Assembly (NCBI RefSeq): GCF_013386115.1
Contig: NZ_JACAOR010000007.1
Span: 644,702 to 708,701 of the forward strand
Origin: Pseudomonas gingeri
GTDB lineage: Bacteria > Pseudomonadota > Gammaproteobacteria > Pseudomonadales > Pseudomonadaceae
Direction: 5' to 3'
DNA length: 64,000 bases
The notes below the pieces were generated by a model that ran no database searches, was not told the DNA's origin, and saw nothing but the letters and a program-made list of their open reading frames with translations. This document shows positions 60,036 through 64,000 of this stretch, piece after piece (positions within the stretch are counted from its first letter, which is position 1; every line of letters begins with the position of its first letter). Both the position numbers and the translations under genes were made by a program.

Positions 60036-60697
60036 TGTCCGAGCCGATAACCCCGACCTGTAACGTCGTGGTGTTGCTGTCGGGCACCGGCAGCAACTTG
60101 CAGGCCCTGATCGATGACGTACGGACCGGGGGCAACCCGGCCCGCATCGCCGCGGTGATCTCCAACCGCGCCGATGCCTACGGCCTGCAACGCGCCAGGG
60201 ACGCGGGTATCGACACCCGCTCCCTGGATCACAAGGCCTTCGAAGGCCGCGAAGCCTTCGATGCCGCCCTGATCGAACTGATCGACGCCTTCAACCCGCA
60301 ACTGGTGGTCCTGGCCGGCTTCATGCGCATCCTCAGCGCGAATTTCGTCCGGCACTACCAGGGACGCCTGCTCAATATCCACCCCTCGCTCCTGCCCAAG
60401 TACAAAGGCCTGCACACCCATCAGCGGGCGCTGGACGCCGGCGACGCCGAACACGGCTGCAGCGTGCACTTCGTCACCGAGGAACTCGACGGCGGCCCTC
60501 TGGTCGTACAGGCTGTGGTTACGGTAGAGTCTGATGATTCGGCGCAGAGTCTGGCGCAACGGGTTCATACCCAGGAACACAGGATTTACCCGCTGGCGGT
60601 ACGCTGGTTCGCCGAAGGGCGCTTGAGCCTTGGCGACCGGGGTGCTTTATTGGACGGTCAATTACTCGCGGCCAGCGGCCATTCGATTCGAACCTAG
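60035..60697 (+). CDS. purN: Phosphoribosylglycinamide formyltransferase
   Basis: 220 residues. The active-site HPSLLPKYKG (with the catalytic Asn, His and downstream Asp in EELDGGPLV) and the start VVLLSGTGSNLQALID are typical. It transfers a formyl group from 10-formyltetrahydrofolate to GAR, the third step of purine synthesis. The ATG shares its A with the purM stop. Confidence 0.96.
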   Translation: MSEPITPTCNVVVLLSGTGSNLQALIDDVRTGGNPARIAAVISNRADAYGLQRARDAGIDTRSLDHKAFEGREAFDAALIELIDAFNPQLVVLAGFMRILSANFVRHYQGRLLNIHPSLLPKYKGLHTHQRALDAGDAEHGCSVHFVTEELDGGPLVVQAVVTVESDDSAQSLAQRVHTQEHRIYPLAVRWFAEGRLSLGDRGALLDGQLLAASGHSIRT

Positions 60698-60705
60698 GAG
60701 ATTTT

Positions 60706-61419
60706 ATGCGTCGCGCCCTGCTCTTCGCTCTTACTCTGCTTGCCTTGCCGGTTGTGCAGGCGGCGGATCTTCAGCCTTTCTCCGCCAGTTACACCGCCGA
60801 CTGGAAACAGCTCCCCATGAGCGGTTCGGCCGAACGTAGCCTGACGAAAAACGACAATGGCAGCTGGACCCTGAATTTCAAGGCTTCCATGATGATCGCC
60901 AGCCTGACCGAGGAAAGCACCCTGCGCCTCGAGAAGGACAAGCTGCTGCCACAGACCTACACCTTCGAACGTGGCGGGCTGGGCAAGGCCAAGAAGATCA
61001 ACCTGGACTTCGACTGGGCGACCAACAAGGTCACCGGCTTCGAAGGCAAGGATTCGGTCAACCTGCCCCTCGAAAGCGGCATGCTCGACAAGTCGACCTA
61101 TCAGCTGGCCCTGCAGCGTGATGTCGCCGCCGGCAAGAAAAGCATGAGCTACCGGGTGGCCGAAGGCACCGATACCGACACCTACGACTTCCGCGTGATC
61201 GGCCCGGAAAAGGTCCAGACCAAGGCCGGCACGATCGACGCGATCAAGGTCGAGCGCGTCCGCGACCCGACACAGAGCAAGCGCATCACGCAAATGTGGT
61301 TCGCCAAGGACTGGGGCTACATCCTGGTTGCCCTGCGCCAGGTCGAAACCGACGGCAAGGAGTACAACATCATGCTCCAGGACGGCACCGTCGACGGCAA
61401 GGCTGTCAAAGGCAGCTGA
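60706..61419 (+). CDS. DUF3108-domain exported protein
   Basis: 237 residues. Signal peptide ending LPVVQA-ADLQP, then a beta-rich DUF3108 domain (FSASYTADWKQLPMSGSAER, and VERVRDPTQSKRITQMWFAK near the end). AGGAG lies five bases before the ATG, and it follows purN by eight bases, so the three genes are probably co-transcribed. The function of the family is unknown; it is periplasmic. Confidence 0.88.
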   Translation: MRRALLFALTLLALPVVQAADLQPFSASYTADWKQLPMSGSAERSLTKNDNGSWTLNFKASMMIASLTEESTLRLEKDKLLPQTYTFERGGLGKAKKINLDFDWATNKVTGFEGKDSVNLPLESGMLDKSTYQLALQRDVAAGKKSMSYRVAEGTDTDTYDFRVIGPEKVQTKAGTIDAIKVERVRDPTQSKRITQMWFAKDWGYILVALRQVETDGKEYNIMLQDGTVDGKAVKGS

Positions 61420-61440
61420 TACCCTCCACGGCAACAAAAA

Positions 61441-61465
61441 AGCCCCGCCTGATGCGGGGCTTTTT
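61441..61465. terminator. Terminator of the purMN-DUF3108 operon
   Basis: AGCCCCGC and GCGGGGCT pair over a five-base loop, with T-run to the right and A-run to the left. It may also serve the convergent gene at 61487. Confidence 0.88.
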
Positions 61466-61486
61466 CATGGGCGATACCACATCGGC

Positions 61487-62263
61487 TCAGACAGCGGCAC
61501 CCGATCCACTTTCATCGAAGGTCTGCTTGTCGAGACCCAGGACCTTGTCCATCACCTCCTGCGCACTGCCCTGGCCTTCGGCGGTGTGGGTCTTGTAGTT
61601 GAAGTCGAGGGCTATCCAGGCCTGCAACTTCGCCTCGTAGCTGTTCGGGTACTGGGCCTGCTCGATCGCGGGCAGGTCCTTGTAATGCTCCAGCGCCGCG
61701 GTGAAGAACTTGCTCAGCTTGCCCGTTCCGTCGTACTCGGCGATCGAACTGGCCACGACTTTCTGCCGCCAGGCATATTCCTGGTCCGATGATTCGCTCC
61801 AGGCCGCCCGCCGCTCGTTTGCGGTGAAATTGCCGCTATCGTCGTAGATAATCAACGAAAGCTGGTCTTTCGACATACCGGCGAAGGGGTTCTTCCCGCT
61901 GCCATTGACAAAATCCGTGGCATTGCGGGCACGTGCCAGCAAGTCAGGATCCTGGGTATCGGGAACCTCGGCATCATTGGCCGCCTTGTTGGCAAAATAA
62001 CCGTCGCCGGAAATCTTGCCCAACAGCTCGTTGGCCTTGGCCCCCAGCTCCTTCCTGCTCAGGCTCGCATCCCGCGCCGCCGCACGCGCGGCGCTTTCGC
62101 TCAACTGACGGGAGAGCGAGGAAATGCTGCTGGTGTCTTTCGCGGGCTCGGCTGCGGGACTTGGCGCCGTGGAGCCGGCCTTGGCGAGCGGCTCGCCCGG
62201 AGTCGCGGCCACGCCGGAAACCTGCGCGCCGGATACTGAATTCGAATTGATTGAACCTACCAA
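61487..62263 (-). CDS. Hypothetical protein with disordered N-terminus
   Basis: 258 residues from TTG 62263 (MVGSINSNSVSGAQVSGVAA), chosen because GGAGG sits eight bases upstream; an ATG at 62290 would encode that site. The first 60 residues are rich in Ser, Ala and Pro, and the rest is helical with acidic patches (GNFTANERRAAWSESSDQEY). No signal peptide. It resembles the protein at 52280 only in general layout (disordered N-terminus, helical body). No known domain. Confidence 0.6.
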   Translation of the reverse strand: MVGSINSNSVSGAQVSGVAATPGEPLAKAGSTAPSPAAEPAKDTSSISSLSRQLSESAARAAARDASLSRKELGAKANELLGKISGDGYFANKAANDAEVPDTQDPDLLARARNATDFVNGSGKNPFAGMSKDQLSLIIYDDSGNFTANERRAAWSESSDQEYAWRQKVVASSIAEYDGTGKLSKFFTAALEHYKDLPAIEQAQYPNSYEAKLQAWIALDFNYKTHTAEGQGSAQEVMDKVLGLDKQTFDESGSGAAV

Positions 62264-62409
62264 GATGACGTCCTCCCTGTTAGTGGCCACTCCCGAATCC
62301 CTGGCCCATCAACCGTTATCGGCAACCGCCGGGGAAACTGTAAGGTCCCACGATGAACGGCAGGACCACGAACCTCGCACGGCATGACCCTGCGAGGCCC
62401 GTCATGGCC

Positions 62410-62856
62410 TTACTTCATCGTGAATTCAACCGTCCACGAATAGGTCGAGATGTTGGTCGAGGTCACTTTCGCGGTACAGACCGCGCCGCCACTCGGAGTC
62501 GCGGTGTTGTTCCACTTGGGAATGATCGAGCCCAATGGGCCCAGGGTCCCTACGTAGGTCGCCAGGAAGGTGCAGGTCTTGCCGCCCATGGTGTAACGCA
62601 GGTTGGCGTAGTTGGCATTGGGCGAAATATTGCTTTGCACGGTATAGGTATCGGCCCCGCCCGCCCGGACCGTCGCCACGGGCTTTGGCACCGCGTTGAC
62701 GTTGGTGCTGGCTTCGTTACTGGTGATGATCGTGTACGCCGCATCGGTCGTGCCCAGGTTCTTGAAGGTGACCGCTACCGGAGGACCGGCAAAGGCCGAT
62801 CCGGCGGTCAGCGTGGCCAGGGCCAGTACCGAAATAACAGACTTGAACATCTTCAT
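62410..62856 (-). CDS. Small secreted protein
   Basis: 148 residues from ATG 62856 (MKMFKSVISVLALATLTAGS), AAGGAG seven bases upstream. The signal peptide is cut near AFA-GPPVA. The mature protein of about 125 residues is beta-rich and has two Cys (GGKTCTFL and GGAVCTAK), suggesting a disulfide. Function unknown; resembles conserved exported proteins of Pseudomonas. A longer frame to 63165 is not supported. Confidence 0.75.
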   Translation of the reverse strand: MKMFKSVISVLALATLTAGSAFAGPPVAVTFKNLGTTDAAYTIITSNEASTNVNAVPKPVATVRAGGADTYTVQSNISPNANYANLRYTMGGKTCTFLATYVGTLGPLGSIIPKWNNTATPSGGAVCTAKVTSTNISTYSWTVEFTMK

Positions 62857-63407
62857 GCTTTTGCTCCTTTTGGTTTGATTTCCTGTCCACGGCTTTTCCG
62901 GTCGAGCGGAAAGAACCTGTCTCCTGGCACAACCAGGCCGACGGCAAAAGTTCGAAAGCATGGAAAACACAGAACCCGAGGCACGACTTTCCCCACGAAT
63001 CAGGTCAGGCCTGTCGTCTGGCGGGAAGAGAGATCGGGAGAGCGCCGCAGGGGCAGCAGGACGCTGTCGAGCGAGCGCAGGTATCGACTGTGGCTTCCAT
63101 GCCGAACTTCTTTTATCCATGGTTCCAGCCACCTGGCTGGAAATCCGAGGCGAGGTATTTACCACAGAACGTCGGAAAGTGGAAAGCGCCCTGACGGATC
63201 GCCGACTGCTTTCGTGCGCTCACCGCCGGCTGGGCGAATCACCGTCAGGCATCGCTCTAATCCGCGCTTTGCATCCCATCGAACATGAAACTTTTGTCAG
63301 GAAACTCCGCAGAAATCGCCTCATCCCCAACGAATCCGGGCCTTTGTCGATTACTGCAGTTTTTGCAACGGTGAATTTCTTCTGCGAACGATTTACGTAG
63401 GAGGCTA
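62857..63407. other. 551-base gene-free region
   Basis: No frame here is convincing. It should contain the promoter of the secreted protein gene (left) and that of the small gene at 63408 (right, near 63290-63390, where AT content rises). I see no strong hairpin or repeat. Confidence 0.4.
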
Positions 63408-63659
63408 ATGAATCATATAAAAGAGGCCTGCGACGCGTTGCCGCAGTTCAACAGAGACTGGAGCTTGCAGATGACCGTAAAAGTGACCGAACGCGATGAT
63501 GCACATATGTCCCATGAAGGCGTAGCCAATGGCATTCGAATCTGGGATGTACACCAACAGGACCTGCTGGTAGGCATGTTTCACAACGAGGCCGATGCTC
63601 ATAATTACAAGAACGAGCTGGAAACCCTCGAGATGAAACGCCAGGCACAAAGCTCCTGA
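63408..63659 (+). CDS. Small hypothetical protein
   Basis: 83 residues. Start options: ATG 63408, three bases after AGGAGG (short spacing), or ATG 63471, seven bases after GGAG, which gives a 62-residue protein beginning MTVKVTERDDAHMSHEG. The shared core (GIRIWDVHQQDLLVGMFHNE) is probably a small alpha/beta domain. Function unknown. A terminator follows 60 bases downstream. Confidence 0.55.
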   Translation: MNHIKEACDALPQFNRDWSLQMTVKVTERDDAHMSHEGVANGIRIWDVHQQDLLVGMFHNEADAHNYKNELETLEMKRQAQSS

Positions 63660-63716
63660 AGTCTTGAGCACCCTGGGCGCCCCCGGCCCACGCAGCCGGC
63701 GATGACCCACAAGCAC

Positions 63717-63742
63717 AAACCCCGCCTTTCGAGCGGGGTTTG
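63717..63742. terminator. Terminator between converging small genes
   Basis: AAACCCCGC and GCGGGGTTT form a stem with a seven-base loop. The flanking A and T runs are short, so it may work in both directions. Confidence 0.7.
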
Positions 63743-63767
63743 TCGTTTCAGGGGTGCCGCCAGGGGC

Positions 63768-63989
63768 TTACCACATCAGATCGTCAGGGATCTGGTAGGC
63801 CGCGTACGGATCGTCCTCGTCCGGCACCTGGCTCTCGGTGAGGATATTGAGCTGGACGATCCGCTCGGGAGCCCGCTCCTGGATCTTCAGCGCCGCTTCA
63901 CGGGGAATCACTTCATAACCGCCGCCGTGGTGCACGATCGCCAGGGAGCCATTGCTGAGCTTGTTGCGCATCAGCGTGTTGACCGACAA
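63768..63989 (-). CDS. Small hypothetical protein, possibly partial
   Basis: 73 residues from TTG 63989 (MSVNTLMRNKLSNGSLAIVH), but the frame stays open to the window edge, so the real start may lie beyond it. The acidic tail QVPDEDDPYAAYQIPDDLMW is characteristic. An internal ATG at 63971 (LMRNK) is another option. No family recognised. Confidence 0.5.
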   Translation of the reverse strand: MSVNTLMRNKLSNGSLAIVHHGGGYEVIPREAALKIQERAPERIVQLNILTESQVPDEDDPYAAYQIPDDLMW

Positions 63990-64000
63990 GCGCTTGACCT

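Overview
The window is high-GC gammaproteobacterial chromosome from a fluorescent Pseudomonas, probably the P. fluorescens lineage. The evidence is the gene families and their order (prc next to an EAL/GGDEF gene, an FKBP lipoprotein and rdgC; a cob operon near MarR, MFS, glutathione peroxidase and FadL genes; purM-purN with Hda and PerM-type genes), together with many Pseudomonas-type REP palindromes. I see no prophage, insertion sequence, CRISPR array or integrated element. Most of the window is core or conserved accessory chromosome.

Layout. 1-169: tail of an MscS-type channel gene. 306-6786: a GntR/UTRA regulator divergent from a six-gene import and hydrolysis cassette (binding protein, alkaline-phosphatase-superfamily hydrolase, two permeases, ATPase, HAD phosphatase). 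It probably imports and dephosphorylates an organophosphorus compound that I cannot name. 6949-14456: quinone oxidoreductase, Prc protease, an EAL-CBS-GGDEF protein, an HTH/partner pair, a DUF1232 protein and an FKBP lipoprotein. 14725-17707: a two-gene pair, a membrane-anchored di-heme cytochrome c (RoxA/MauG-like) and a membrane-anchored catalase-fold protein. 18068-18577: a duplicated tRNA-Asp/tRNA-Val unit. 18738-34645: rdgC, a BASS transporter, a guanidine-II riboswitch with gdx, an LplT-PlsC fusion, a TDT channel, an isochorismatase/cupin operon with a GlxA-type regulator, an MFS/TetR pair, a sodium-solute-symporter/hybrid histidine kinase, and rmuC. 35048-35974: a gene-free stretch with a DnaA-box palindrome and a possible small RNA. 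35975-40853: DUF3509, fadL, periplasmic glutathione peroxidase, MFS plus a coupled 40-residue membrane peptide, and MarR. 40913-50075: a ten-gene cobalamin operon behind a cobalamin riboswitch. 50247-64000: a soluble sugar dehydrogenase, O-methyltransferase, two NlpC/P60 lipoproteins, hda, a PerM-type protein, DUF2066, purM-purN, DUF3108, and several small or unknown proteins.

How the genes work together. The cob operon (cobO, cobB, bluB, cbiB, cobD, cobQ, cobU, cobT, cobC, cobS) covers corrin adenosylation, a,c-amidation, aminopropanol arm attachment, lower-ligand synthesis and nucleotide loop assembly. Eight of its nine junctions overlap. The guanidine-II riboswitch makes gdx a guanidinium-inducible exporter. 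The leads I would follow first are the organophosphorus cassette, the cytochrome/catalase-fold pair, and the DnaA-box palindrome module that occurs twice. No candidate stands out as a wholly new defence or mobile system.
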